From Akkermansiaceae bacterium (GTDB taxonomy: Bacteria; Verrucomicrobiota; Verrucomicrobiia; Verrucomicrobiales; DEV007): a stretch of 64,000 nucleotides of DNA. The stretch's first letter is position 1. Each line of letters opens with the position of its first letter. Where the stretch lies: NCBI GenBank assembly GCA_024233085.1, contig JACKQC010000012.1, positions 1 through 64,000 on the forward strand. The letters run 5' to 3'. Position numbers and translations under genes: made by a program. The notes under the pieces are model-generated. The model saw only the letters and a list, made by a program, of their open reading frames with translations, did not search any database and was not told the origin of the DNA. This document shows positions 1 to 8,817 of this stretch, piece after piece.

Positions 1-3000
1 CCGGCGCCGGAGGCCTCGCCCATCTCCTCGAACTCCGGCAGATAATCGGTGAAAGCCCGGTCGGCGTGGGTGGCGTAATACTTGGCGACCCGGGAGCGGA
101 TCGTTTCGCCTTCGTAGATATACTTGAGCCGTTCCTCCCAGCTCCCCGCCCGGAGAAAGCCGTCAAGCGCGGCGCGCGGTTCGGTGAGAATGTCGCCCTC
201 CCCGTGTCCCGGGGCCGGAACGGCGGGCCGGGTCTCCACCGGCTCCGTCCTCACCGCCGAGACGGCGGCCTGGGCCTGTTTTTCCAAAATCTCGCGGGTA
301 TCGGGCTCGGTCGGCATGGCCGGGGCCGGGGGCTTGGGGGCATTCGTCGCGCCGACCATCAGGAGCGGGTCCGGTCCGGCGAAATCGGACGTCCCGATTC
401 CGCCGATGACCGTGTAACCGCCCTCCTCCTCCATTCCCGCGCCGCCCGCTTCCGCCGTATCGGCGGCACCCGGCTTCGGCACCGGCATCGCGTCTCCGGG
501 CGAGGCCGCCGCCACCGCGTCGGGAGCGCCGGTCGCGGGCGGTTCGGCATCGGCCGCCGACGTCGAAGGCGCCACCGGTTCGGCGGCTCCGCCATCGGAG
601 TCGCCGGCCAGACTCCCGGGCTTTTTCCCGAGGGCCTCCAGCGCGCTGAGGGAGTGATCGGCGGGAGCGATTTCGCCCTGTATGCCGGCGGCGGCGGCGG
701 GCTTGACCGTTTCGTCGGGATTCGGCGGTCCGATCATGGAAATCCCCGGCAGCACCAGCACGTCGCCGGAGTCGGTGATCGCTTTGGGTTCCCCGGACGA
801 CGGCGGCGATTCCGAGCCGCCACCGGATGCGGCCCTCGGCCCGGGATCGCGGGTCAAAATGGCCGGATCGGCGCCCACGAGGGGCGCTCCGGGAGGCGTC
901 GCGGCCGATCCATCGCTGGCGGCGGCGGCGGCGTTCCCGATCGATCCGGAGGCAGGCGGCGGGGTCGGGGTTGGAGTCGGGGGCGGCGTCTCGGTAGAGT
1001 CCGGAGCCAGGCTCGTGGTCGCCGCGTTGGCGGACGAAGCGTCTGGCCGGACCGTGTCTGTGTTGGAAAACTCGTAATTCTGATCGCTCAACATCAGCGA
1101 ATTGCTCCCCGGCCGCCGGGAAACGGCCACCGTGTCCCCCGGCTGGGGATTCGCGGAATCCTGCGCGGCGGCGTCGAAGGCGTTCGGCAGTCCGGGCCGG
1201 GCGTCCGCGGATAGAGCTGGAGCTGGAGCTGGAGCTGGGGTCGCGGTCGCCGGCGTCGCGGTCGCCGGCGTCGCGGACGGATCCGGGGCGGGCGCGGCGG
1301 CGCCCCTTCCAGTCGTCGAGGCCACCCGGAGATCGTTCGCCGTCCCGTCCGGCTCCGATTTGAGAATTCCGGTCGAAGTCAGCACCCCCGCCACGATCAA
1401 TCCGACGATGAGAATCGCCGCGACCGCGAGGGCGACCCGCAGCATTTTGAATCCCGGGTCGGCGTAGTCCGGAGCGACCTTCTTTTTCTTGGGTTTGCGC
1501 GTTTTTTCGGGTTCCGAGGCGGAAGCCATCGCGGCGGGCCGATCGAGCCCCAGCGCCTCGGCGGCACTCAGGCTGGGCGCGGAGGGCGCCTCGTCGTCCC
1601 CGCTGTCGGCCAGGAAGGCGGGCGGCGTCCATTGGGGCGCGACGGCGGAAGGCGCGGGCCGCTCCGAAGTTTTCCTTTCGGAGGACCGGGCCGGCGGCGC
1701 GGGTGCCGGCTCCTCGGCCGCCGGCACCGGCGTGGAAAACATCGACTTTCGCGCGGCGAGATCGGAGGTATCGGAGCGCGGCTCCGGGATCATCGTCACC
1801 GGTGTGCGGACCGGACCGGCGGAACGCCTTTCGCCGAGGTCGCCCGCCGGGCGCGCCTGGGCGCCGGTTGAAGGAGACATCGTCTCGATCGCGGCCGGCG
1901 CGGCCGGCTCGTCCATGGGTGGCAGGGTGATTTTCGTCGTCGGCGGTTTGGGCCGCGCGTTTGGCGAAGGCGCTTCCCCCTCTCCCATGCGATTGAAAAA
2001 TCCGGCCGGTCTCACCGAAACGGGAGCGGTCTTGTAAACCGGTCGCGCCTCGGCGGCGGGCTCCGGCGGTGAAGGCGGCGCCGCATCCGGCCGACGAACC
2101 GTGGGAGCAGACGTGGCGCCGGGTTCGGGTGCCGGCGTCGGCGCGGGCGGGCGAGGCGGTTTCGTCGCCGGCGTTGGCGCGGAAACGGGCGCCTTCAGAG
2201 TTTCGGCCACCGCCTCGGCGCGTTTGGCGATCGAAGCCATCGGCGACTCGCGCGGCGCTTCAGGCGCGGGCGCGGGCGCTGGGGAAGGCGTCGGCGTCTC
2301 CGCGGCGGCGCTCGGGGGAAGCGTCGTCGGCGATTTAACGACTGAAACCTGGACCCGCGGCGCTCGGGCTTCGGGTTCCTGGGAAGGCGGTTGAGACGCG
2401 ACCGGGGGCGCCGGTTCACGGGGCGTCGGCGGTTCCACTTTCGCCCGCCTGCCGACAGGCGCCGCCGGTTCCGGCCCTGGAGTTTGGGCCTGGTCCGGTT
2501 TCGGCGCGAGCGGTTCGGCTTCGCGGGTCCGGGTCACCCCGGTTTGGGTCGCGGCGGCGCGGACACTCGACGAGGCGGCCACCGGCTCCGGCGCCGGGCG
2601 CGGGAAATCCGCCGGGCGCTCGGTCGGCGCGGTCGCCACCGGCTTGGAAACCCGCCCGCTCACCGGAGAAGCCTCGACGGGAGCGGCCGCGTCCGGCTTT
2701 GCCGTCCCGGGAACCGAAGGCCGTTCGACGGGCGATTCGACAAAGTTTTCCAGGGGAGGCGGCGAATCGATCGCTTCAGGCTTCGGTGAATCCGTCGGCG
2801 GTGCCACGGCGTCCGCCTTCGGGAACGGCCTTTCCTCCTCGAAGGGCGGCGCGGGTTTCGACGCCTCCGCTTTGGGTTGGAATCGGGGCCGCTCGACGAT
2901 CGCCTGTGCCGGATCGGGAACGGGGTTGGCCGCCGGATTTTCCACCGCCTGAGCCGGAGCGGGAGTGGGAATGCCCAATTCCAGATCGAACAGAGGCCCC

Positions 3001-4379
3001 ACCGCGCCGGCAAAACTCGGCCCGGCCGGAACCGCCGCCGCCGGCTCGGAAGAAATTTCGACCGGCGGAGTCTTCGCCGCCTCGGTCGGGGCGGATTTCG
3101 CCGCCTCCGGCGCCGGGTCCCCCTTCGACGGCTCGGCCACCGGACCGGCTCCGAAAGTGAAGGGCCGGACCGGGGGCGAAAAATCCGTCTCCACGGTTTC
3201 CGGCGGACGCAGGGAAACCGGCAGGGTCGGATCGCCCAGAGGCGCCGTCACCGCCGTGCCGGACAGGGAAAGCCCGCCCCCCGAAGCGTTGTGTTTCGCC
3301 ATGGGAGAGGCGGACGGAAAACGGCTGTTGCGCGGAACGCCCGCCCCCGCGCTGAGCCGCGAGGTGGGAAACACCGGAACCGAGGTCGTGTCGTCCGGTT
3401 TCGGAGCTTCGGCGGGACCGGCCTCGACCGCCCGCGGGCGCGGCGCCTCTTCGGGAATCGTGATCGCGATCGATTTGGGCGGCCTCGCGTCGCTCGCGGG
3501 CTCGGGAGGCGAAACCGGCTCCGTCACGACCGCCTCGCCCTCGTTTTCATCGGTCGCGAGCGATTCGAAATCGTCCAGCGCGACATCGGCATCCGGCTTC
3601 CCGGCTTCGACTTTGGCCAGGTCCCCGAGCGCGAAGGGGCGCACCTCTTCGAGAGTCGGCTTCGTTTCGGCGAGCGCGACCGCCTCTTCGTCCGACTCCG
3701 GCATCGGATCGGGATTCGCCGCCTCCGCTTCGGGAGCCGCCTCGAGCGCCATGCCGACCGGCTCCGTTTCCTTCGAAAAGCGGTCCTCCTCGTCTTCTTC
3801 GTCGTCCTCCTTCCACAATAGCCGGATGGGTTTGGCGGGCTGCTCCGATGGGCGGAACTTTGGAAGGTCGAGCGATCCCCAACGCGAGGGATTCGTCTCG
3901 GCGGTCTCGTCCGGGTCGTCCTCGTGATCCTCTTTCCCGAAAGCCGATCCGCCGGGATCTTCCGATTTCGGTTCAGCCGCTTCGGTCGCGGGCGACGGAT
4001 CGAGCGCCTCGAAACGATCGGGAATCGCCGGTGGCGCGGCTTCCGGCTCCAGCGCGGTCTCGGGCGCCTTCCAGACCGGGATCGAATCGAGCGGCGGCGG
4101 CGGCGCGTCCGGCGCCTCGGGAGACGCGGCTTTTTCCGCGGGCGCCGGTTTCTGGAGCGGCGCGAGCTTGCGTTCGGCCACCGGCGGCATGGCGGCCGGT
4201 TTGGGGGCGGATCGGCGCGGCGGCGGCCCCGATGGCATGTCGGAGGCGACCGGCGCGGTGATGCGCTTCCGGCACTTCGGACACGGGCCGGACGTGCCGG
4301 CCTTGCTTGCCGGCACCTTCAGTTGGGCCCCGCAAGCCGGGCAGGAAAAGGATATCTTGTCTTCGCGTTGCGCCTGCAT
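1..4379 (-). CDS. Giant zinc-ribbon, disordered, single-pass membrane protein (3' end off the window)
   Basis: An open frame starts at ATG 4379 and stays open to the left edge, giving 1459 visible residues with no stop. The N-terminus is a zinc ribbon (Cys13, Cys16, Cys33, Cys36; CPAC...CPKC). About 930 residues of Pro/Ala/Glu-rich, low-complexity sequence follow, with an acidic run (DDEEDEED) near residue 195. One hydrophobic segment lies at about residues 979-1000 (MLRVALAVAAILIVGLIVAG), preceded by a basic KKKK patch, so the N-terminal side should be cytoplasmic. A second Pro/Ala/Ser-rich stretch leads to a more ordered end with the motif EERLKYIYEGE. The zinc ribbon, membrane span and C-terminal motif were checked and share one frame. 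Function is not recognised. The layout suggests a cytoplasmic sensor or scaffold tethered to the inner membrane. Many open frames on both strands here are shadows caused by the GC bias. Confidence 0.8.
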   Translation of the reverse strand, partial: MQAQREDKISFSCPACGAQLKVPASKAGTSGPCPKCRKRITAPVASDMPSGPPPRRSAPKPAAMPPVAERKLAPLQKPAPAEKAASPEAPDAPPPPLDSIPVWKAPETALEPEAAPPAIPDRFEALDPSPATEAAEPKSEDPGGSAFGKEDHEDDPDETAETNPSRWGSLDLPKFRPSEQPAKPIRLLWKEDDEEDEEDRFSKETEPVGMALEAAPEAEAANPDPMPESDEEAVALAETKPTLEEVRPFALGDLAKVEAGKPDADVALDDFESLATDENEGEAVVTEPVSPPEPASDARPPKSIAITIPEEAPRPRAVEAGPAEAPKPDDTTSVPVFPTSRLSAGAGVPRNSRFPSASPMAKHNASGGGLSLSGTAVTAPLGDPTLPVSLRPPETVETDFSPPVRPFTFGAGPVAEPSKGDPAPEAAKSAPTEAAKTPPVEISSEPAAAVPAGPSFAGAVGPLFDLELGIPTPAPAQAVENPAANPVPDPAQAIVERPRFQPKAEASKPAPPFEEERPFPKADAVAPPTDSPKPEAIDSPPPLENFVESPVERPSVPGTAKPDAAAPVEASPVSGRVSKPVATAPTERPADFPRPAPEPVAASSSVRAAATQTGVTRTREAEPLAPKPDQAQTPGPEPAAPVGRRAKVEPPTPREPAPPVASQPPSQEPEARAPRVQVSVVKSPTTLPPSAAAETPTPSPAPAPAPEAPRESPMASIAKRAEAVAETLKAPVSAPTPATKPPRPPAPTPAPEPGATSAPTVRRPDAAPPSPPEPAAEARPVYKTAPVSVRPAGFFNRMGEGEAPSPNARPKPPTTKITLPPMDEPAAPAAIETMSPSTGAQARPAGDLGERRSAGPVRTPVTMIPEPRSDTSDLAARKSMFSTPVPAAEEPAPAPPARSSERKTSERPAPSAVAPQWTPPAFLADSGDDEAPSAPSLSAAEALGLDRPAAMASASEPEKTRKPKKKKVAPDYADPGFKMLRVALAVAAILIVGLIVAGVLTSTGILKSEPDGTANDLRVASTTGRGAAAPAPDPSATPATATPATATPAPAPAPALSADARPGLPNAFDAAAQDSANPQPGDTVAVSRRPGSNSLMLSDQNYEFSNTDTVRPDASSANAATTSLAPDSTETPPPTPTPTPPPASGSIGNAAAAASDGSAATPPGAPLVGADPAILTRDPGPRAASGGGSESPPSSGEPKAITDSGDVLVLPGISMIGPPNPDETVKPAAAAGIQGEIAPADHSLSALEALGKKPGSLAGDSDGGAAEPVAPSTSAADAEPPATGAPDAVAAASPGDAMPVPKPGAADTAEAGGAGMEEEGGYTVIGGIGTSDFAGPDPLLMVGATNAPKPPAPAMPTEPDTREILEKQAQAAVSAVRTEPVETRPAVPAPGHGEGDILTEPRAALDGFLRAGSWEERLKYIYEGETIRSRVAKYYATHADRAFTDYLPEFEEMGEASGA

Positions 4380-4614
4380 CAGTGAAATCCAAACGGTGTC
4401 TTGGCTCTTCTCGATCGCGGCCGAAGTCGGCCAAAAGGAGTCGCGCCAAGTCCCCAGGCGGGTCGAAGCATTGTCGGAGTGGTCGTGGTTTTCCTTCGAA
4501 AACCGCGCAATCCTAACACTTTCCGGCCGGATCGCAAGCCGCGAGCGCAAATCCGCATCGCATCCCTGAGAAAATCTCTTAACGATCCCGCCGCCCGCGT
4601 GTTAGCGTTTTCGA

Positions 4615-5466
4615 ATGAATCGACGCGATTTTTCCTCCAAAGCCCTCCTGCTCGCCGCCGGCGCCGGAACCCTGGCACGCTCCGCCCCGGCCTCCGCCGC
4701 CGGCGAATTCTCCGGCGTCATCAAGAAGGCGATCAAGTTTCGCGACGTCAACCTTCCCGACCTGAGCGTCGAGGACCGGTTCAAGGCGGTGAAGGATCTC
4801 GGCTTCGACGGCACCGAGCTGCGCACCGAGGACAAGGAAAATGCCGCCGAATTCGTCAAGGCCACCGAAAAAACCGGTCTCCCCGTTCACGGCGTCATCA
4901 ATTCGTCGAATCCCGACCTCGCCGGCGCGATCGAATTCGCCGCCAGCGTCGGCGGCAACAGCATCCTCTACGTCGCCCGCTACGACCGCAAGCGACCGCT
5001 CATGGAAAGCTGGAACGAAGCCCAGACCGTCATCCGCCAGGGGTTGCCCGCCGCCGAGAAGCATCAGGTCAAAATCCTCGTCGAGAATGTCTGGGCCGGC
5101 TTTCTCATCAGCGCGCTCGACACCGTGCGTTTCGTCGACGAGATCGACAATCCGTGGTTCGGCTCCTATTTCGACGTCGGCAACAATGTCCGCTGGGGCG
5201 TCCCCCAGCACTGGATCGAGCTGCTCGGACCCCGCATCGGCAAGCTCGACATCAAGGAATGGGACGAGCGCAAGCACAAGTCCGAGGGGCTCGGGAAGGG
5301 CTTCAGCTCCCCCATCGGCGAGGGAACCATCGAGTGGGACCAGGTCCGGGCGGCGCTGAAGAAGATCGGCTACCACGGCTGGGCCACGGCCGAGGTCGGC
5401 GGCGGCGACCGCGAACGCCTCGCCGACATCGCCGCGCGGATGGACAAGGTGCTGGCCTTGAAATAA
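4615..5466 (+). CDS. Tat-exported TIM-barrel protein, sugar phosphate isomerase/epimerase family
   Basis: A 283-residue protein that begins with MNRRDFSSKALLLAAGAG, a twin-arginine signal, with an Ala-rich cleavage region near residues 24-29. The mature part is an AP-endonuclease-2 / xylose-isomerase-like barrel with KILVENVW, SYFDVGNN, KLDIKEWD and a C-terminal EVGGGD, where metal-binding Glu/Asp/His residues normally sit. Secreted relatives are abundant in Verrucomicrobia and Planctomycetes and are thought to act on sugars or sugar derivatives; the substrate here cannot be read. Its start lies 235 bp from the divergent zinc-ribbon gene. An inverted pair of the AACAGGGTT element begins 15 bp after its stop. 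Confidence 0.85.
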   Translation: MNRRDFSSKALLLAAGAGTLARSAPASAAGEFSGVIKKAIKFRDVNLPDLSVEDRFKAVKDLGFDGTELRTEDKENAAEFVKATEKTGLPVHGVINSSNPDLAGAIEFAASVGGNSILYVARYDRKRPLMESWNEAQTVIRQGLPAAEKHQVKILVENVWAGFLISALDTVRFVDEIDNPWFGSYFDVGNNVRWGVPQHWIELLGPRIGKLDIKEWDERKHKSEGLGKGFSSPIGEGTIEWDQVRAALKKIGYHGWATAEVGGGDRERLADIAARMDKVLALK

Positions 5467-5480
5467 TCGTCCCGCCGACC

Positions 5481-5539
5481 GGACAGGGTTGACTCGATGA
5501 CCTAACCCTATTGGGTCCGGGAGCGAACCCTGTTGACCC
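5481..5539. repeat. AACAGGGTT-type interspersed element, three units
   Basis: Three units lie just downstream of the TIM-barrel gene: ggacagggttgactc (5481-5495), then two in reverse orientation, cctaaccctattgggtcc (5501-5518) and gaaccctgttgaccc (5525-5539). The first two form an inverted pair about 34 bp long. The same core recurs at seven other loci in the window. Confidence 0.85.
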
Positions 5540-5624
5540 GGCGGGCGTGTTTTTTTTGACTTTCTCGACCCGAGAATGCGTCTTTGTTGTCCGAAACAAG
5601 CCCCTCCCTCCCCCGGTCAAAGTC

Positions 5625-7220
5625 ATGCGTTTCCTTTCTCTTTCCGCCCGTCTGCCGGCGACGCTCGCCGCTCTCACCCTTTCGGCTGGCGCCGCGCGCG
5701 CCGAGTTTCTGGTTCATCCGCTCTTCACCGATCACGGGGTGCTCCAACAGGAAATGCCGGTGCCCGTCTGGGGCTGGGCCGATCCCGGAACGAGTGTGAC
5801 CGTCGAGTTCGCCGGTCAAAAAAAAGAGGCCACCGCCGATGACGGGGGCGTGTGGATGGCCATTCTCGATCCGCTCAAGGCAAGCGCCGAACCCGCGACT
5901 TTGACGATCTCCGGCGGCGAGGCGAAGGTCACCGTCTCGGACCTGCTCGTCGGCGAGGTGTGGGTCTGCTCCGGCCAGTCGAACATGGCATTCGCCACCG
6001 GCGGCAGCACCGACGCCGACGCCATGAGCGCCGAGGCCGCCGAGGGAAAATTCGCCCAGATTCGCCTGTTCAAGGTGCCGGTGGACGGAAAGGACGAGCG
6101 GCAGACGACGGTCAACGCCGCGTGGCAGACCTGCGCGCCCGAGACGGTGGCGCGGTTCACGGCGGCGGGCTTTTACTTCGGTCGCGCGCTCAACGAGGCC
6201 CGCAAGGTGCCCGTCGGCCTGATCCAGAGCGCCAACGGCGGCACGAACGCGAATTCCTGGATCAATCGCGACACGCTGGACAACGATCCCGCCGCCGCGG
6301 TGACGCGGGAGGCGTGGAAACAGACCGTCGCCGCCCATCCGCAAGCGATGGAACGCCACCAAAAAGCGCTTGAAGCCTGGAAAGCCGAGGTCAAAGCCGC
6401 CAAAGCGGAAGGCCGGGAGGTGAAGGGCCGGGCACCGCGCGAGCCGCTGGGTCCCGACCATGTGAAACGCCCCGCCGGCCACTACAACGCGATGATCGCG
6501 CCGCTCCAGCCCTGCGCGATTCGCGGCGCCCTCTGGTACCAGGGTGAAGCCAACTCGCGCCCGCCCTACGCCCCGCAATACAAGGATCTGATGTTCGCCC
6601 TGGTCGAAGACTGGCGCGCCGACTGGACCGGCGGCGTGCCCGGGATCGAGCGACGCGACTTCCCCTTTTACCTCGTCCAGCTTCCCAACTTCGCCGGCGG
6701 CGATCCGCGGGGCTGGCCCGTGATCCGCGAGCAGATGCTGAAATTCTGGCAAGAGGGCAGGAACACCGGCATGGTCACCACGATCGACGTCGGCGACCCG
6801 GGCGACATTCACCCGCGCAACAAGAAACCCGTCGGCGAACGGCTCGCCCGTTTCGCGCGCGCCGCCACCTACGGCGAGGACATCGTTTACAGCGGCCCCA
6901 TCTACGACTCCGTCTCCATCGAGGGCGGGAAGGCGGTGCTGAAGTTCAAGCACGCGGGCGGCGGCCTGAAGTCGCGCGACGGCCAGCCGCTGCGCCATTT
7001 CCAGGTGGCGGGAGCCGACGGCCGCTTCGTCGAGGCCGAGGCGGCGATTTCCGGAGACGGCATCGTCGTCAGCAGTCCCGATGTCCCCGAGCCGCGCGCC
7101 GTCCGCTACGCGTGGTCGAACAACCCGGAAAACCCGAACTTCGTCAACGCCGAGGACCTGCTCGCCAGCCCCTTCCGCACCGACAGTTGGGAGATCGACT
7201 GGAACGCGCCCGCGCCCTGA
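5625..7220 (+). CDS. Sialate O-acetylesterase family protein
   Basis: A 531-residue exported esterase of the SGNH/GDSL sialate O-acetylesterase family, which removes acetyl groups from sialic acids or other acetylated sugars. ATG 5625 is chosen over the longer frame because it opens a signal peptide (MRFLSLSARLPATLAALTL...AARA). Family landmarks are FTDHGVLQQEMPVPVWGWA near the N-terminus, the nucleophile block VCSGQSNMAF, GLIQSANGGTNANSW, GALWYQGEAN and the late DPGDIHPRNKKPVGERLA block holding the Asp/His. The arrangement is that of a complete enzyme. A GNAT gene follows 58 bp downstream. Substrate specificity is inferred from family only. Confidence 0.9.
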   Translation: MRFLSLSARLPATLAALTLSAGAARAEFLVHPLFTDHGVLQQEMPVPVWGWADPGTSVTVEFAGQKKEATADDGGVWMAILDPLKASAEPATLTISGGEAKVTVSDLLVGEVWVCSGQSNMAFATGGSTDADAMSAEAAEGKFAQIRLFKVPVDGKDERQTTVNAAWQTCAPETVARFTAAGFYFGRALNEARKVPVGLIQSANGGTNANSWINRDTLDNDPAAAVTREAWKQTVAAHPQAMERHQKALEAWKAEVKAAKAEGREVKGRAPREPLGPDHVKRPAGHYNAMIAPLQPCAIRGALWYQGEANSRPPYAPQYKDLMFALVEDWRADWTGGVPGIERRDFPFYLVQLPNFAGGDPRGWPVIREQMLKFWQEGRNTGMVTTIDVGDPGDIHPRNKKPVGERLARFARAATYGEDIVYSGPIYDSVSIEGGKAVLKFKHAGGGLKSRDGQPLRHFQVAGADGRFVEAEAAISGDGIVVSSPDVPEPRAVRYAWSNNPENPNFVNAEDLLASPFRTDSWEIDWNAPAP

Positions 7221-7278
7221 GCCGGGCCGCCCATTTCCGCGTTGCCGGGCCGGGAAAACGCGACAGGTTTCGCCCGCC

Positions 7279-7872
7279 ATGTCCCTCCGCCTCGAAAACG
7301 TCCACGGCCCCGGTCTCGAGCCGCATCTTGACGCGCTGGGGCGGCTGAGGATCGCGGTCTTCCGCGAGTATCCCTATCTCTACGACGGCACGCTCGACTA
7401 CGAGCGCCGCTACCTGCGCACCTATCTCGATTCGCCGCGCAGCCTCGTCGTGCTCGCCTCCGACGGCGACGAGATCGTCGGCGCGACCACCTGTGTGCCG
7501 CTGGCCGACGAGGGACCGGAATTTCGCGCGCCTTTCGAGGCGGCGGGCATCCCGCTCGACTCCGTTTTCTATTTCGGCGAATCCATCCTGCTGCCCGCCT
7601 ATCGCGGCCAAGGCACGGGCCGGGCGTTTTTCGAACGGCGCGAGGCCCACGCGCGAACGCTTCCCGGCCTGAAATTCACCGCCTTCTGCGCCGTGGACCG
7701 CCCGGAAGATCACCCGCGCCGCCCCGCCGGCCATCGGCCTCTCGACGATTTCTGGCGGCGGATGGGATACGAAAAACGCCCCAATTTGCACAGCACTTTC
7801 GTCTGGAAAGAAATCGACGAGCCCGCCGAAACCGCGAAGACGCTGACCTTCTGGCTGAAACGCTGGGACTAG
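7279..7872 (+). CDS. GNAT family N-acetyltransferase
   Basis: A 197-residue cytoplasmic protein with the GNAT fold. It has an N-terminal strand/helix (RIAVFREYPYLYDG), central strands, and the acetyl-CoA loop ILLPAYRGQGTGRAFFERRE, a variant of the family R/Q-x-x-G-x-G/A signature. ATG 7279 is used; the open frame upstream of it is a shadow of the esterase 3' end. A nitrilase-family gene starts 38 bp later on the same strand. GNAT and carbon-nitrogen hydrolase domains occur fused in some bacteria, so the two adjacent genes probably work on one substrate, which is unknown. Confidence 0.8.
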   Translation: MSLRLENVHGPGLEPHLDALGRLRIAVFREYPYLYDGTLDYERRYLRTYLDSPRSLVVLASDGDEIVGATTCVPLADEGPEFRAPFEAAGIPLDSVFYFGESILLPAYRGQGTGRAFFERREAHARTLPGLKFTAFCAVDRPEDHPRRPAGHRPLDDFWRRMGYEKRPNLHSTFVWKEIDEPAETAKTLTFWLKRWD

Positions 7873-7910
7873 TCCTCCGCCCGCCGGATTTCGCAACACC
7901 CCCGCCAATC

Positions 7911-8798
7911 ATGCCCGCGCCGGAATCCCATGCCCTGACGATCGACCTCTGGACCTTCGACATCGGGGCGGCGGCGGACTCGCCCGAGGCCTTCGCCGCC
8001 GCCTGTATCGACCGCGCGGCGGATTCGTGGACCGGCGGCGCGGATCTGGTGCTGTTTCCCGAATACCTGTGGGCGGGACTCGGGCGTTTTCCCGATGCGG
8101 CGAAGCGCGAGCACCCGGTCCGGACAGCGGCCCGCCTTTTCTGGGAGGACATCTGGCCGGCCCTGCTGGAGCGCCACTACAGGCATTTCTCCGGCAAAGC
8201 CGCCGTGCTGGGAACCGCGCCGTTTTTCGAGCCCGAGTCGCGAAGACTCCGCAACCGCTCCCCCATCCTGCTCTCCGGCGGCCGGGCCGCGTTTCAGGAC
8301 AAAATCTGTCTCACTCCCTGGGAGAAATCGTTCGCCGGCGGCGAATCCCTGAAGATTCACGAATTCCTCGGCTGGCGCTTCGCGGTTCTGGTCTGCCTCG
8401 ACATCGAGATCCCGGAGCTGGCGGTCCAGCTTCGCGAGCAGGCGGTGGATCTCCTGCTCGTGCCGAGCGCGACGGAGTCCATCCTGGGCTGCGAACGCAT
8501 CGCCCGCTGCGCCTCCGCCCGGGCGGTCGAACTGGGTTGTTATGTCGCCGTCGCCCACCTCACCGGCGGCGATCCGGCCCTCGATCTGATCGACGAAAAT
8601 CTCGGCCGCACGGCGTTTTTCGCGCCGTCCCAGGCCCCCTTTCTCGAAACCGAGCGCGAAGCCCGCGGCAAGATCCACCGCGACGGCTTTCACCGAACCC
8701 GGGTGGTCGCCGATCCCGCCGCGCTCGCCGCCATGCGCGCGGACCGCGTCGAAACGAACCCGGCACGGTTGCGGCCCACTGTTTCGGACCGCGACTGA
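7911..8798 (+). CDS. Carbon-nitrogen hydrolase (nitrilase superfamily)
   Basis: A 295-residue soluble protein with the nitrilase-superfamily catalytic triad in the right order: Glu51 (LVLFPEYLW), Lys131 (AAFQDKICL) and Cys162 (AVLVCLDIEIPE). No signal peptide is visible. The superfamily hydrolyses amides or nitriles via a Cys-thioester. This one sits directly after a GNAT acetyltransferase, the same domain pairing seen in GNAT-nitrilase fusions. It converges with smc, whose 3' end is 19 bp away. Confidence 0.82.
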   Translation: MPAPESHALTIDLWTFDIGAAADSPEAFAAACIDRAADSWTGGADLVLFPEYLWAGLGRFPDAAKREHPVRTAARLFWEDIWPALLERHYRHFSGKAAVLGTAPFFEPESRRLRNRSPILLSGGRAAFQDKICLTPWEKSFAGGESLKIHEFLGWRFAVLVCLDIEIPELAVQLREQAVDLLLVPSATESILGCERIARCASARAVELGCYVAVAHLTGGDPALDLIDENLGRTAFFAPSQAPFLETEREARGKIHRDGFHRTRVVADPAALAAMRADRVETNPARLRPTVSDRD

Positions 8799-8817
8799 CG
8801 GGACCGCGCCTCTCCAC

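Noticed and set aside
66..4385. Many long open frames on both strands in 1-4400 (e.g. 66-1214 plus, 163-1632 minus, 2965-3927 plus)
   Set aside because: They are Arg/Gly-rich or Ser-rich shadows of the true minus-strand frame, which has a zinc ribbon, a membrane span and an ordered end in one continuous frame.
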